Positions 20,026 to 30,208 of a DNA stretch of 64,000 nucleotides are shown here, in pieces (the stretch's first letter is position 1; every line of letters starts with the position of its first letter). Source of the DNA: Planctomycetia bacterium (GTDB taxonomy: Bacteria > Planctomycetota > Phycisphaerae > UBA1845 > UTPLA1); NCBI GenBank assembly GCA_015075745.1, contig JABTTW010000002.1, positions 1,109,556 to 1,173,555 on the forward strand. Reading direction: 5' to 3'. A model generated the notes under the pieces. That model saw only the letters and a program-made list of their open reading frames with translations, made no database searches and was not told the DNA's origin. The translations under genes and the position numbers were made by a program.

Positions 20026-21425
20026 GAAACGAGCAGCAGGTTCAGGGGGCTCTCAAGGAAGCCCATGACGGCGTGAATGAACTTGGCGCCGTCGGCCCCG
20101 TCGATAACCCGATGATCGAACGACAGGAAAAGCGGCAGTACCTTTCGAGGGACAACCTGGCCGTCACGAACCACGGGCTTCCAGTCCAGCTTGCCCATGC
20201 CGAGAATGGCGACTTCGGGCCAGTTGATGATCGGGGTGGACATCGTGCCGCCAAGGGCGCCGACGTTTGTGACCGTGAAGGTTCCCCCGCGCATGTCCGC
20301 GATGTCGAGTTTAAAGTCGCGGGCCTTGTCGGCAAGCTCTTTGAGCTCCTTGGAGATGGTCATCAGGCCCTTGCGATCGGTGTCGCGCAGGACGGGGACC
20401 ATGAGTCCCCTTGGGGAATCGACGGCGATGCCCACATGGACGTATTCCTTAAAGATCATTGTTCCATTCGGCTCATCAAACGACGCGTTGAACTGCGGAA
20501 ACTGTCGGAGTGCGCCGGCGACGGCCTTGACGACGAAGGCGGTGAGGGTGAGCTTCGCGCCCTTGTCGGCGAAGATGGCACTTTGCTCCTTACGGAATTG
20601 CTCAAGGTCGGTCACGTCGACCTCGTTGCAATGCGTGACGTGAGGAATGGTGGTGACCGAACGGACCATGGCGCGGGCGATGGTCTTGCGAATTTGGGGG
20701 AGGGCCTCCTTGCGGACCGGACCCCACTGGGCGAAATCGGGCATGGCGTCTGCGCCGGCGGGCACGGCCATCGGAGCCTGAGTCGTTCGCTGGGGCGCGG
20801 ATGGCGCCGAAGGGGCGGCTCCGGGCTGGGCAACGTCGGGCGCTCTTCCGGCGCCGCTGGGACCGGCGATTGCGAATCGTTCAATGTCCTCACGGACGAT
20901 ACGGCCGCCCGGGCCGGTGCCGCGGACGCTTTCCAGATCAATGCCCATTTCGCGAGCCTGCCGACGAATGGCCGGCGCCGCGGGGATTGGTCCATTGCCG
21001 GAGCGAGGAGCTTCGGCGACGGCCGCGGAACTCCGAGGCGCTGCGACCTCTCGCGGACCGGCGACCGTTGCTTCGCTGCGCATGGAAGGAGCGCTCACGG
21101 AGGCGGCAGGCGCACTGGACGTTCGCGCCTCCACGGGAGGGGCGGCTGCCGGTGCGACTGCGGCTGCCGGTGCGACCGCGGCTGCTCCGGGCTCTTCCAC
21201 GACGAGCAGAACCTCGCCCACCTTGATTGTGTCGCCCTGCTTAACGTTGAGCTTTGAGATGACTCCGGCATAGGGCACGGGAAGCTCAACGGCGGCCTTG
21301 TCGGTCTCGACTTCCATGACCATCTGGTCGGCCGTAACTGTGTCACCCTGTTTGATCTTGACGTTGACGACCTGGGCCTCATGGATGCCCTCGCCCAAGT
21401 CCGGTAGCTTGAATTCCTTGGCCAT
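20022..21425 (-). CDS. pdhC: Dihydrolipoamide acyltransferase (E2) of a 2-oxoacid dehydrogenase
   Basis: A 467-aa protein. One lipoyl domain lies at residues 1-80 with the lipoyl lysine in VETDKAAVELP. An Ala/Pro-rich linker follows, then a peripheral-subunit-binding domain (AIRRQAREMGIDLESVRGTG, GGRIVREDIERF). The catalytic domain of about 230 aa has HVTHCNEVDVTDLEQFRKE and the active-site SFDHRVIDGADG. It transfers the acyl group from E1 to CoA. It is the third gene of the E1 alpha-E1 beta-E2 operon. Pyruvate is the likely substrate, but branched-chain oxoacids are not excluded. Confidence 0.93.
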   Translation of the reverse strand: MAKEFKLPDLGEGIHEAQVVNVKIKQGDTVTADQMVMEVETDKAAVELPVPYAGVISKLNVKQGDTIKVGEVLLVVEEPGAAAVAPAAAVAPAAAPPVEARTSSAPAASVSAPSMRSEATVAGPREVAAPRSSAAVAEAPRSGNGPIPAAPAIRRQAREMGIDLESVRGTGPGGRIVREDIERFAIAGPSGAGRAPDVAQPGAAPSAPSAPQRTTQAPMAVPAGADAMPDFAQWGPVRKEALPQIRKTIARAMVRSVTTIPHVTHCNEVDVTDLEQFRKEQSAIFADKGAKLTLTAFVVKAVAGALRQFPQFNASFDEPNGTMIFKEYVHVGIAVDSPRGLMVPVLRDTDRKGLMTISKELKELADKARDFKLDIADMRGGTFTVTNVGALGGTMSTPIINWPEVAILGMGKLDWKPVVRDGQVVPRKVLPLFLSFDHRVIDGADGAKFIHAVMGFLESPLNLLLVS

Positions 21426-21500
21426 GTATCACCCTGTCTCAAAATGCCGAGTTGAAATCGGTCTTGATGGGCACCGCGCGTCCGCGCGATTGCTCCTTCG

Positions 21501-22481
21501 TTAGTAACTCACTACTTCCCGCACCGCCGTGATGATCTTCCGCGGATCCGGCAGATAGGGCTTTTCGATGTTGAAGTATGGAAGCACGAGATCGTAACCG
21601 GTGACGCGCTGGATCGGCGCTTCGAGGAACATGAGCGCGCTTTCGACGATGCGGGCGATGATCTCTGCCGCCGGACCGCAGTTTCTCGGGGCCTCGTGTA
21701 CGACGACGCATCGTCCGGTCTTCTTGACTGAAGCGGTAATCGTCTCGGTATCCATTGGGACGAGAGAAAGCAGGTCGATGATCTCAGGATCGATCTGGTA
21801 TTCGTCGACCAGGTCATCAGCGGCCTCGAGCACCGGCCGCATCGTCGATCCATAGGAGATAATAGTGACGTCGTTGCCGGGGCGAACCACATTCGCCTTG
21901 CCGATTTCCATCGTCTCCGGCTGGTCGGGCACCTCTTCCTTGAAGGCGCGGTAGCAGGCCTTCGGCTCGTAGAACATGACCGGATCGGGATCGAGAATGG
22001 AAGCCCGCAGAAGGGCGCGGGCGTTACGCGGTCCTGAGGGAATCACGACCTTCAGACCGGGCAGGTGGGCCCAGATGGCCTCGCGGCTTTCGCTGTGATG
22101 CTCGATGGCGCGGATACCGCCGCCGTAGGGCATGCGAACGACCATCGGGCAGGTGAATCGGCCGCGCGTGCGATTGCGAAATCGGCTGGCGTGGTTCTCG
22201 ATCTGATGAAAAGCGTGATACCCGAAGCCGGAAAACTGCATCTCAGCAATGGGCTTGAACCCTGCGAGGCAAAGGCCGATGGCAACGCCTGCGATGGCAG
22301 ACTCCGCGACCGGAAAGTCAACGACTCTCTCTTCTCCGAACTCTTTGAGCAGGCCCTCGGTGACCCGGAAGACGCCTTCGTCCTGCCCGACATCCTGACC
22401 GAGGATGAGAACGGAGGGATCCTCGGCGAGCGCTTCGTGCATCGCCAGATTGAGGGACTTGGCCATCGTCAATAGTGCCAT
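21501..22481 (-). CDS. pdhB: 2-oxoacid (pyruvate) dehydrogenase E1 component, beta subunit
   Basis: A 326-aa transketolase-like subunit. It has the N-terminal family motif MAKSLNLAMHEALAEDPSVL, GQDVGQDEGVFRVTEGL, FPVAESAIAGVAIG and a C-terminal transketolase domain (GRCVVVHEAPRNCG). It forms the thiamine-diphosphate E1 heterotetramer with the alpha subunit. I chose the ATG at 22481, which gives the usual start and has GGAGTGA about 8-11 bases upstream; a GTG at 22493 is the alternative. It starts about 26 bases after the alpha subunit stop. Confidence 0.93.
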   Translation of the reverse strand: MALLTMAKSLNLAMHEALAEDPSVLILGQDVGQDEGVFRVTEGLLKEFGEERVVDFPVAESAIAGVAIGLCLAGFKPIAEMQFSGFGYHAFHQIENHASRFRNRTRGRFTCPMVVRMPYGGGIRAIEHHSESREAIWAHLPGLKVVIPSGPRNARALLRASILDPDPVMFYEPKACYRAFKEEVPDQPETMEIGKANVVRPGNDVTIISYGSTMRPVLEAADDLVDEYQIDPEIIDLLSLVPMDTETITASVKKTGRCVVVHEAPRNCGPAAEIIARIVESALMFLEAPIQRVTGYDLVLPYFNIEKPYLPDPRKIITAVREVVSY

Positions 22482-22506
22482 TTGCAATCTCACTCCACGT
22501 CAGTCG

Positions 22507-23637
22507 TCAATGAACATTACCCGAGAGCTGAGAGCCGTGGTCTGAGCCCTTGGTCTCGCCGGCTGATGAATCCAGAAAGGCCTGGAATTCGACAAACTGG
22601 GCCTCCAGGTGGTTCGGCATGGTCGCGAAACAGTGCTTGAACGGTTCCATAATATCCGGCTGGTACTGCTCGGCACTCTCGACCGCGGCACCGATCTCGG
22701 CGGCGATTTCGTCTTCGAGGAGGTCGCGGGCCTTGTCATCCATGATGCCGTTCTTCTTCAAGTATTTATAGAAACGAGTGAGCGGATCGCGGCACTTCCA
22801 CTGCTCAACTTCCTCTTCGGTGCGATACTTCTTGGGATCATCGGCGGTCGTATGGACGCCAAGCCGATAGGTGACGGCCTCAATCAGGGTCGGACCGCCG
22901 CCTTGCCGTGCACGTTCGACGGCCTGATCGGCGGCGACGATCATCGCGAAAATGTCGTTGCCATCGACCTGTATGCCGTTGAAGCCAAAAGCGATGGCCT
23001 TCTGCGCGATCGTCGCGGCAGCGGTCTGCTTCTTGCGCGGCAGGCTGATGGCCCACTGGTTATTTTGCACGACGCAGACGAGCGGGAGGTTAAAGGCCCC
23101 GGCGACGTTCATGGCCTCGTTGAAATCACCCTCGCTGGTTCCGCCGTCGCCGACGAAGCAAAGGGCGACCGTGCCGTCGTGGCGAAGCTTGCAGCCCCAG
23201 GCGATGCCGGCGCCATAGAGGCACTGACTCGCGACCGGCACGCAGATGGGCGTATCGCGGATACCCTGCGGCGTCGACGAGCCGATCTCGTTGCCCCCCC
23301 ACCAGAGCATCAGTCGCTCCATCGGCCAGCCGCGGTAGATCATGGCGGCGGGCTCGCGGAACGAGGGGATCATCCAGTCGTTCTTGCTGAGGACATAGGC
23401 GGGGCCGAGTGATGCGGCCTCCTGACCCAGTGCGGGGCCGTAGGTACCGATGCGGCCCTGCCGCTGGAGCTTGAGCATGCGCTCGTCAAAGCGACGCGCC
23501 GTCAACAGCGAACGGAGCAATCGCCGAAGCTCCTGAGGTTCGAGCTTAGGCACCAGGGCCTGGTCGACACTGCCATCCTCGTCGAGGATGTAAAGCGACT
23601 CGACGTAGTTTTCCAGTTCCAGCTTTCCTCGGGGCAC
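22507..23637 (-). CDS. pdhA: 2-oxoacid (pyruvate) dehydrogenase E1 component, alpha subunit
   Basis: This 376-aa subunit carries the thiamine-diphosphate motif GDGGTSEGDFNEAMNVAG with the matching NNQWAIS segment, GPALGQEAASLG, and the phosphorylation-loop-like region YRLGVHTTADDPKKYRT. It decarboxylates the 2-oxoacid and passes the acyl group to lipoyl-E2. The start is the GTG at 23637 with a perfect AGGAGG nearby. It is the first gene of the operon. No E3 gene is visible, so lipoamide dehydrogenase must be encoded elsewhere. Confidence 0.94.
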   Translation of the reverse strand: MPRGKLELENYVESLYILDEDGSVDQALVPKLEPQELRRLLRSLLTARRFDERMLKLQRQGRIGTYGPALGQEAASLGPAYVLSKNDWMIPSFREPAAMIYRGWPMERLMLWWGGNEIGSSTPQGIRDTPICVPVASQCLYGAGIAWGCKLRHDGTVALCFVGDGGTSEGDFNEAMNVAGAFNLPLVCVVQNNQWAISLPRKKQTAAATIAQKAIAFGFNGIQVDGNDIFAMIVAADQAVERARQGGGPTLIEAVTYRLGVHTTADDPKKYRTEEEVEQWKCRDPLTRFYKYLKKNGIMDDKARDLLEDEIAAEIGAAVESAEQYQPDIMEPFKHCFATMPNHLEAQFVEFQAFLDSSAGETKGSDHGSQLSGNVH

Positions 23638-23843
23638 ATTTCCTCCTTTCGGAGTCGATCACCGGTGCGGGCTCCATGCACGCAGCCTTGCAGGTTCAAC
23701 AGTGGCCGGCGCCTGTCAGCGCGAAGGCCCATTGTCTAGGGCCTGAAGCCGAGCGGCAGGTCGCCGCCTGGATCAGCATCTCGATTCTAGCGTTGGAATC
23801 GGATTTGCGAAACAACGCACCGGGAAAGGCGGCCTGTGAGTTG

Positions 23844-25091
23844 TCAGCCGCCCTTATTCTGACGGACCCACTGGCGCCATGCACCCTCGTCAAAACCGAA
23901 GTTCTGGCCGGTAATGGCGATCAGGGCTTCCTGAACTTCGGTGCGATGGACCGAGACGATCTGGTCTTCGTAGTACGACAAATCGCCCATGGGGTACGCA
24001 GGGCCGATGACCCCAATGAACTGCGGCTGATAGAAGACTATTCCGCCGCCGTAGCGGTATCGGCGAGCGCATCCAAATGTGCCGTACACGCTGTCGAGAA
24101 AGACGGGGAGGCTGACGCGTACCCGCTGCCTTTCGAGGGTGGAGAGGAGTGGAATGAGGTCGCCGACGGCTTCGCGGGCCTTGAGGGCGCCTAAGGCAGC
24201 AGCGGCATTGCGCAGGACAAACTCATCCTCATCGGCCAGTGCGCCGCGCAACTCGTCGATGACTCGCGTATCTTTGCGGGGGATCAACTCGGTCGAGGCC
24301 ATCTGCCGGATCGTGACGGAGGGATCCAACACGGTCACGACGATCAGGTTCATCGTCGACTCGTCTTCTTCGAATTGCCCCAGGGCATCGACCATCAACC
24401 GTCTGGCCGCGGGATTGCCCTGACTAAGAACTTTGGTGATGGCGGGGATGGCGAGCGGATCTTTGATGTCCATGATCTGCCGCCGACCGTCGCGAAATCG
24501 CTCTGAGTGCCAGCCCTCGCCCTCAAGCCGGCCGCGATGAATAGCGGTGATCTTAACATGCCACTCGGCGATGGCTTTGCGGACGATCTTTTCGTCGCGC
24601 TTGGCCTGGCGCATCGCTTCGAGCTCTTCGGGGGACGGCGCGCGGGAGGAGGGCTTGGAACGTTTCACCCATTTGCCGTCTCGCTTGACCTCACCGAGCG
24701 CGGCACGTGCCTTCTTATGCTCGGGATCGAGCTCGATAGCCCATTCGAGGTGCCTCTTCTGCTCGGTATGGAGGCCCTGACGGCGACACCACTGGGCAAG
24801 ATCGTAGTGACCATCGGCGGTGTCGGGGAAATTCTTCTTTTCCTTCTCGTAACGCTCCCAGGGAGACTCGGACTCAGTTCTCTCGGCGATCCGGGACTTT
24901 TCGATTTCAAAGATGCCGAGAGTCGTTTGAATCTTCAGGATATCCTCAGACTCTTCAACAACCCTGCCCTCGATGACGCCGCCTTCGGTCAATCGAAACG
25001 TGTCGGCCATCAAGGGACGCGTCGTGCTGAGCAGGAGGACAGCGGTGAGGTGGATCGTCAACGATGCTCGATGCCTTGCGAACATGCACAT
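23844..25091 (-). CDS. Secreted HEAT/TPR-repeat protein
   Basis: A 415-aa protein with a signal peptide (LTIHLTAVLLLSTTRPLMA). A small beta domain follows (DTFRLTEGGVIEGRVVEESE, DILKIQTTLGIFEIEKSRI). A TPR-like stretch is next (DGHYDLAQWCRRQGLHTEQK). Four or so HEAT repeats complete it (AIPAITKVLSQGNPAARRLM, VIDELRGALADEDEFVLRNA, AAALGALKAREAVGDLIPLL). This layout is common in planctomycete proteins of unknown role and suggests a periplasmic scaffold. The ATG at 25091 gives a compact signal peptide; an upstream in-frame start would add 16 residues. Confidence 0.75.
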   Translation of the reverse strand: MCMFARHRASLTIHLTAVLLLSTTRPLMADTFRLTEGGVIEGRVVEESEDILKIQTTLGIFEIEKSRIAERTESESPWERYEKEKKNFPDTADGHYDLAQWCRRQGLHTEQKRHLEWAIELDPEHKKARAALGEVKRDGKWVKRSKPSSRAPSPEELEAMRQAKRDEKIVRKAIAEWHVKITAIHRGRLEGEGWHSERFRDGRRQIMDIKDPLAIPAITKVLSQGNPAARRLMVDALGQFEEDESTMNLIVVTVLDPSVTIRQMASTELIPRKDTRVIDELRGALADEDEFVLRNAAAALGALKAREAVGDLIPLLSTLERQRVRVSLPVFLDSVYGTFGCARRYRYGGGIVFYQPQFIGVIGPAYPMGDLSYYEDQIVSVHRTEVQEALIAITGQNFGFDEGAWRQWVRQNKGG

Positions 25092-25189
25092 GATTATACG
25101 CCCTTTCTTGCCCCCATCGCCTCCTTCATCTACAACCATCCCCCCTTACCGGGCTCCGTGCTGCCCGAACCGGCCCCGTGGACGAGTCC

Positions 25190-26242
25190 ATGCCTGTACT
25201 ACCCTTATTGCTGAATCCCGAGTCGTACCGCCCATGCGTTCAGAATCTTCTGACCGACGGACCGGAAGTTCAGGATTACTGGTTGACGCTCTTCGAGCGC
25301 CATCTTGAGACGCTGGCGCGACTTCCGCTCGGCAACGGTCAATTCGATCAGCATTCCGTCTGGCCCGAGTTCAGTCGAACTTATTTGGCGGGTCTTGCGG
25401 CGATTCGACAGCGACCGGACCTGCGCGGCCGGCTGACCGTGCTGGAATTGACCATCTATCGCGAAGAGCAGTTTGCCGCACACGGGATTAACGATCCATT
25501 TCATGATCTCAAGCAACGCGAGAATGAGCTTGCACTGGGACTGTTTGCCGCTGTTTTGGCGGACGTTGATGCGGCGGCGCCGGATGAACGAATCGACCTA
25601 CTGGCGCAGGGACTGTTCGCGGGCAATCTTTTTGACATGGGATCGCGGGCGGTGGTTGAGGCGTTTGAGTCCGGGACGTTTGACTTCCGCTCGGCTCGAC
25701 AAGGACTCAGACCTCGGCCGTGGCCCATCGATCACCTCGATGCATGGAAGGACCGGCTGGCGCAAGGGCGCTATCGCCGGGCCATCTTCTTTGTCGACAA
25801 CGCGGGGCCGGATATTCTGTTGGGCGCGATCCCAATGGCACGCGAACTTGCTGACCGCGGCATTCATGTCGTGCTTGCGGCAAACACGCGACCTGCCCTT
25901 AACGACATCACCGCCGAAGAGCTTATGTCCCTTCTGCCCCGGCTCATGGAACTGGACACCAAGCTCACCGGCCTCGTTAGGCGAGAATTAATCACCGTCG
26001 TCGAAACGGGGTGCGTCGCGCCGCTGATCGATCTGGCGGATCTTTCGGGGACCTGTTGCCGGGCCGCGGAGCAATCGGACCTGCTGGTGCTAGAAGGCAT
26101 GGGGCGCGCCATCGAAAGCAACTTCGACGCGGCCTTCAAGGTGGACACCTTAAAGCTTGCGATGATCAAGGACCGGATGGTGGCCGAAGTGATCGGTGTC
26201 AAGCTGATGGACCCGATCTTCCGGTTCGACCCGGCCCCATAA
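25190..26242 (+). CDS. DUF89 (ARMT1/PANK4-like) damage-control phosphatase
   Basis: A 350-aa protein of the DUF89 family, metal-dependent phosphatases that remove damaged phosphometabolites. The core motif is FFVDNAGPDILLGAIPMARE, followed by LAANTRPALNDITAEEL and the acidic end segment LVLEGMGRAIESNFDAAF. These hold the metal-binding Asp/Asn residues of the family. In eukaryotes the same domain forms the C-terminal half of pantothenate kinase 4 (4'-phosphopantetheine phosphatase). The substrate here is not known. The start at the ATG (25190) is preferred over the GTG at 25178; neither has a good ribosome site. Confidence 0.85.
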   Translation: MPVLPLLLNPESYRPCVQNLLTDGPEVQDYWLTLFERHLETLARLPLGNGQFDQHSVWPEFSRTYLAGLAAIRQRPDLRGRLTVLELTIYREEQFAAHGINDPFHDLKQRENELALGLFAAVLADVDAAAPDERIDLLAQGLFAGNLFDMGSRAVVEAFESGTFDFRSARQGLRPRPWPIDHLDAWKDRLAQGRYRRAIFFVDNAGPDILLGAIPMARELADRGIHVVLAANTRPALNDITAEELMSLLPRLMELDTKLTGLVRRELITVVETGCVAPLIDLADLSGTCCRAAEQSDLLVLEGMGRAIESNFDAAFKVDTLKLAMIKDRMVAEVIGVKLMDPIFRFDPAP

Positions 26243-26467
26243 TGAGGACGACCATCGTCAAGGTGCATCAGCAGTCAAGCGGACCGTCGAACACGTTCGC
26301 GCCCAGACCCTTGCAGAAGGCTCCTCTAATCCCTAATATCAAGTAGTAGTATTTGACCACGCAGTGGGCGAGGGTTCAGGGCGTCTCCCCGGCGGTCGGA
26401 GAATCTCTCGCCAGGGGCCCCTCACCCGAAATCGTCGGCCGCGTCGTCTGAAAACCGGGATTGTTCT

Positions 26468-27097
26468 ATGTACGCCCATGCCGGCGGTCTCAGTTGTAAC
26501 GTGCTGGTGCTGAACCAGAACTACCTGGCCATTCGCGTGGTGAATGTCCGTCGGGCCTTTTCTCTGCTCTTTAAGGAGCTGGCCGAAGTCGTGCACATCG
26601 AGCGCGGCCAGTATGCCTCGTACGATTTTATGGAATGGTGCGAGCTGTCCGAGTTGGCGCGCGAGTTCGAGCCGGATGCGCACGACTGGATTCGCACGGT
26701 GCGGTTTGACATCGCGGTACCGCGGATCATTCGACTGGCATTCTACGATCGACTGCCGCGGCAACAGGTCAAGTTCAACCGGCGAAACCTGTATGCCCGG
26801 GATGAGAACAGGTGCCAATACTGCGGCAAGAAGCATTCGACGACGGAACTGTCCCTGGATCACGTTGTGCCGCGGAGCATGGGCGGCAAGACATCGTGGG
26901 AAAACATTGTCTGCGCCTGTCTGAAGTGCAACATTCGCAAAGGCGGCCGAACGCCGGAGATGGCGGGCATGCACCTGATCAGCACGCCGAAGAAGCCGAA
27001 GCGAAATCCGGTAATTACGGTGAAGCTGGCGGACGATCGATATGCAAGCTGGAAGGCCTTTTTGGACAATGCGTACTGGTCGGTGGAGCTGAAGTAG
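26468..27097 (+). CDS. HNH endonuclease domain protein
   Basis: A 209-aa protein. The HNH module lies at about residues 113-165: CQYCGKKHSTTELSLDHVVP, then GKTSWENIVCACLKCNIRKG. It has two CxxC zinc pairs, the His of DHVVP and the Asn of WENIV. The N-terminal 100 aa (CNVLVLNQNYLAIRVVNVRR) match the very common stand-alone 'HNH endonuclease' family found in many bacterial cores, so this is probably not a homing enzyme. The cellular function is unknown. A strong terminator follows. Confidence 0.88.
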   Translation: MYAHAGGLSCNVLVLNQNYLAIRVVNVRRAFSLLFKELAEVVHIERGQYASYDFMEWCELSELAREFEPDAHDWIRTVRFDIAVPRIIRLAFYDRLPRQQVKFNRRNLYARDENRCQYCGKKHSTTELSLDHVVPRSMGGKTSWENIVCACLKCNIRKGGRTPEMAGMHLISTPKKPKRNPVITVKLADDRYASWKAFLDNAYWSVELK

Positions 27098-27144
27098 CGC
27101 CGGAAAAAAACGTGATTCGCAGTTTCTGAACTCTGACAATCGAA

Positions 27145-27173
27145 AGCCCCGGGAATATTCCCCGGGGCTTTTT
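27145..27173 (+). terminator. Rho-independent terminator after the HNH gene
   Basis: GCCCCGGG and CCCGGGGC pair around an AATATTC loop, preceded by AAA and followed by TTTTT. This is a textbook intrinsic terminator 48 bases after the HNH stop. Confidence 0.88.
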
Positions 27174-27877
27174 CATGCGCGTTGGTTCGCCGCGGTGTGG
27201 ACCGGAGGGTTCATGTCTCGGTGCGAATCCCAGTTCCAAGTGAGCATCTGTCCGCCATGCACGGGTCTGCCGGCACGGTCGATGATGGCTTTCACAAGCT
27301 GAAGGCGCTTGGCGACCTGAGAGGCGGAAAAGCCCAGCTTTACAATCGCTCGATTGAAGGCCCCGATGTCCTCCATCTTGAGGTCGGAGAGCCGCATCCT
27401 GGCGTTTGCCCCGACCCCGCGTTCCGTGTTGATGAACGCGAGGAGGTCCTTCACCGCTTGGTGTCGGTCGCGATAGACCTCCGCCGAGATGGTTCCCCGT
27501 CGATTGGGTTCGTATCCCTTCCGTGCCCGAGCCTCCTCGGCGTCGAGGAAGCTGCTTGCAATTTCGAGGATGCTGCCTGAAAGTATGCGGTTGTCCTTCT
27601 TGGGTTTGGTGGTTCGCTTGGCCTTGGTCGGGAACGCTCTCTTGTTCTCACCACCACGGTGTTCCAGGACCCAAGCGTGATAGAGGAGCTTTGCTTACGG
27701 CTCGCCGCTACGCTCTTTGATGCCGAACCGGTGCCGGCGAGGCACGCCGTCTTCGTCTCTGAAGCTCACGTGCCAGCCGATGCCCTGAACGTTGGTGAAG
27801 GAGAGTTTCGGAACTCGCTTGTGGCGGTTTGGACCGTGCTTGGGCACCGCGGTATACTCCGGGCGTCGGCCGCTCAC
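27173..27877 (-). pseudogene. Broken, truncated integrase-like gene next to the tRNA
   Basis: One minus-strand frame reads from an ATG at 27877 to a stop at 27173 and is interrupted by a single TAA near 27692-27694 (before it HRFGIKERSGEP, after it AKLLYHAWVLEHRGG). The continuous sequence looks like the N-terminal and SAM-like core-binding part of a tyrosine recombinase (GTISAEVYRDRHQAVKDLL, FNRAIVKLGFSASQVAKRLQ). The catalytic R-H-R-Y domain is missing; the frame ends inside the HNH terminator. I read it as a relic of an older integration at the same tRNA. The family assignment rests on overall resemblance only. Confidence 0.6.
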
Positions 27878-27937
27878 CGTGGCGGCCTACCCGGAGTTGT
27901 AGTAGCGGTCGTAGAAAAGAAGTAGAAAACGGCCTTC

Positions 27938-29196
<1,259 letters not shown>

Positions 29197-29211
29197 GGTT
29201 CTCTCTGATCT

Positions 29212-29505
29212 TTAGCGAGGATTCTCGTTCGTCAAGCGCTCCAGGAAGCGGTCAAGCTCGACACGCCGGTAGAAGACGCTCTTGGACACCTGCGTGCCGC
29301 GCAACAAGCCCATCGCCCGATAGCGCGCCAACGATTCGCCGGGATTGCGAAGCCCCCGGATGGTGTCGAGCCGCAGGTAGCGAACCGCCTCGGCCTCGGT
29401 CAGCAACTCGGGCCACGCAATCGACAGCGCGCCGGGCAGGATGTGCCCTGTGGAGGCCGCGGTATCGCGTTCAATGACCGATGGATCCAGGTTCTCTCGA
29501 TTCAT
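29212..29505 (-). CDS. Small HTH protein, excisionase-like
   Basis: A protein of about 97 aa whose C-terminal half resembles the MerR/excisionase winged helix used to bind integrase arms (WPELLTEAEAVRYLRLDTIR, then GLLRGTQVSKSVFYRRVELDRFLERL). It sits 15 bases upstream of the integrase gene, the usual place for an excisionase or directionality factor. The start at 29505 is preferred over 29523 by position of a purine-rich site. Confidence 0.7.
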   Translation of the reverse strand: MNRENLDPSVIERDTAASTGHILPGALSIAWPELLTEAEAVRYLRLDTIRGLRNPGESLARYRAMGLLRGTQVSKSVFYRRVELDRFLERLTNENPR

Positions 29506-29510
29506 CTTTC

Positions 29511-29885
29511 TCACTCCGGGCAATCAGGACTCGTCCGCGGAAAGGCGCCGCGGGTCGTCGTAATGCGAAGTCCGACGAGTGCGCGAAGGCGCCGCCGAAG
29601 TTGTCGCGCATCGCCGAAGTCGCGTGCGAGCGGCGGAGTTCGCTCTTCGACCAGAGTCGCGATGCGGCGGTAGTTGCAGCCGGTCAGCACCAATTCCCGT
29701 CGTCCAAGCTCGCAGCGCGCACAATCCTCCGCGAGCATGAGGCCGACGGTCACCGCCAGAAGTTCTGCCTCTGACGGCGGCGGCAGTGGTCGGCCGCTAC
29801 GGGCAATCGGCGTGTCGGTAAGGTCGTACTGCATCACGACTGCGCGCTCCATTTTCAGTTTTGCCGAGTCAAGCTCGCACCGCAT
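29511..29885 (-). CDS. Hypothetical protein in the integrase module
   Basis: A protein of 124 aa or less (other starts at 29852 or 29834). I do not recognise it. It has a helical middle (SEAELLAVTVGLMLAEDCAR) followed by an Arg-rich tail (RQLRRRLRALVGLRITTTRG), which suggests nucleic-acid binding. The gene overlaps its upstream neighbour by 17 bases and ends 5 bases before the HTH gene, so it is translated as part of the same operon. Confidence 0.55.
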   Translation of the reverse strand: MRCELDSAKLKMERAVVMQYDLTDTPIARSGRPLPPPSEAELLAVTVGLMLAEDCARCELGRRELVLTGCNYRRIATLVEERTPPLARDFGDARQLRRRLRALVGLRITTTRGAFPRTSPDCPE

Positions 29886-30150
29886 TCGCGGGCGCCTCGT
29901 CGGGCGTGCGTAGCGTCAGGTACTCATAGAGCTTCTCTGCGACCAGCGCGAGCTTTGGAAGATCGTCTGGCCGCAAGTAGCCGGTGCTCTTCCACTCGCC
30001 GGTTCGTTCGTCGCGGTAGGGTTTTTCGATGCGAATGCTGTGTTGGACGACCGGCCGGCCGTCGAGCGTGGCGGATTTGCCCCATACGGCGCCGCTGATG
30101 GCCCCTGCACGCACCTCGTGGATTGGCAGGTCGCTGTTTCTCGTCGTCAT
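29869..30150 (-). CDS. Small conserved protein, divergent member of the SRSYRDGE family seen at 56.6 kb
   Basis: A 93-aa protein with the layout PIHEVRAGAISGAVWGK, IRIEKPYRDERTGEWKSTG, LRPDDLPKLALVAEKLYEYL. The layout matches the proteins at 56574-56861 and 63842-64000: a short beta meander ending in an Arg/Tyr-rich strand, then DDL and one amphipathic helix. I do not know a function; a small nucleic-acid-binding fold is a guess. GGAG lies 9 bases before the ATG at 30150; the ATG at 30165 is the alternative. A perfect palindrome lies just upstream. Confidence 0.65.
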   Translation of the reverse strand: MTTRNSDLPIHEVRAGAISGAVWGKSATLDGRPVVQHSIRIEKPYRDERTGEWKSTGYLRPDDLPKLALVAEKLYEYLTLRTPDEAPANAVRA

Positions 30151-30169
30151 CTCCAAGTACTCCATGTCG

Positions 30170-30189
30170 TGTACGCTTACTTGCGTACA
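30170..30189. promoter_or_regulatory. Candidate operator palindrome
   Basis: TGTACGC (30170-30176) and GCGTACA (30183-30189) form a perfect 7-bp inverted repeat with a 6-base spacer, between the IrrE gene and the small gene downstream. A degenerate copy with the same spacing sits in front of the XRE gene (31358-31377). This makes it a probable binding site of that repressor. Confidence 0.6.
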
Positions 30190-30208
30190 ACCGAGACAAA
30201 AAAAAGTC

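Noticed and set aside
20073..21257. 394-aa plus-strand ORF over the E2 gene
   Set aside because: Shadow of the E2 coding frame; no ribosome site and no recognisable sequence.
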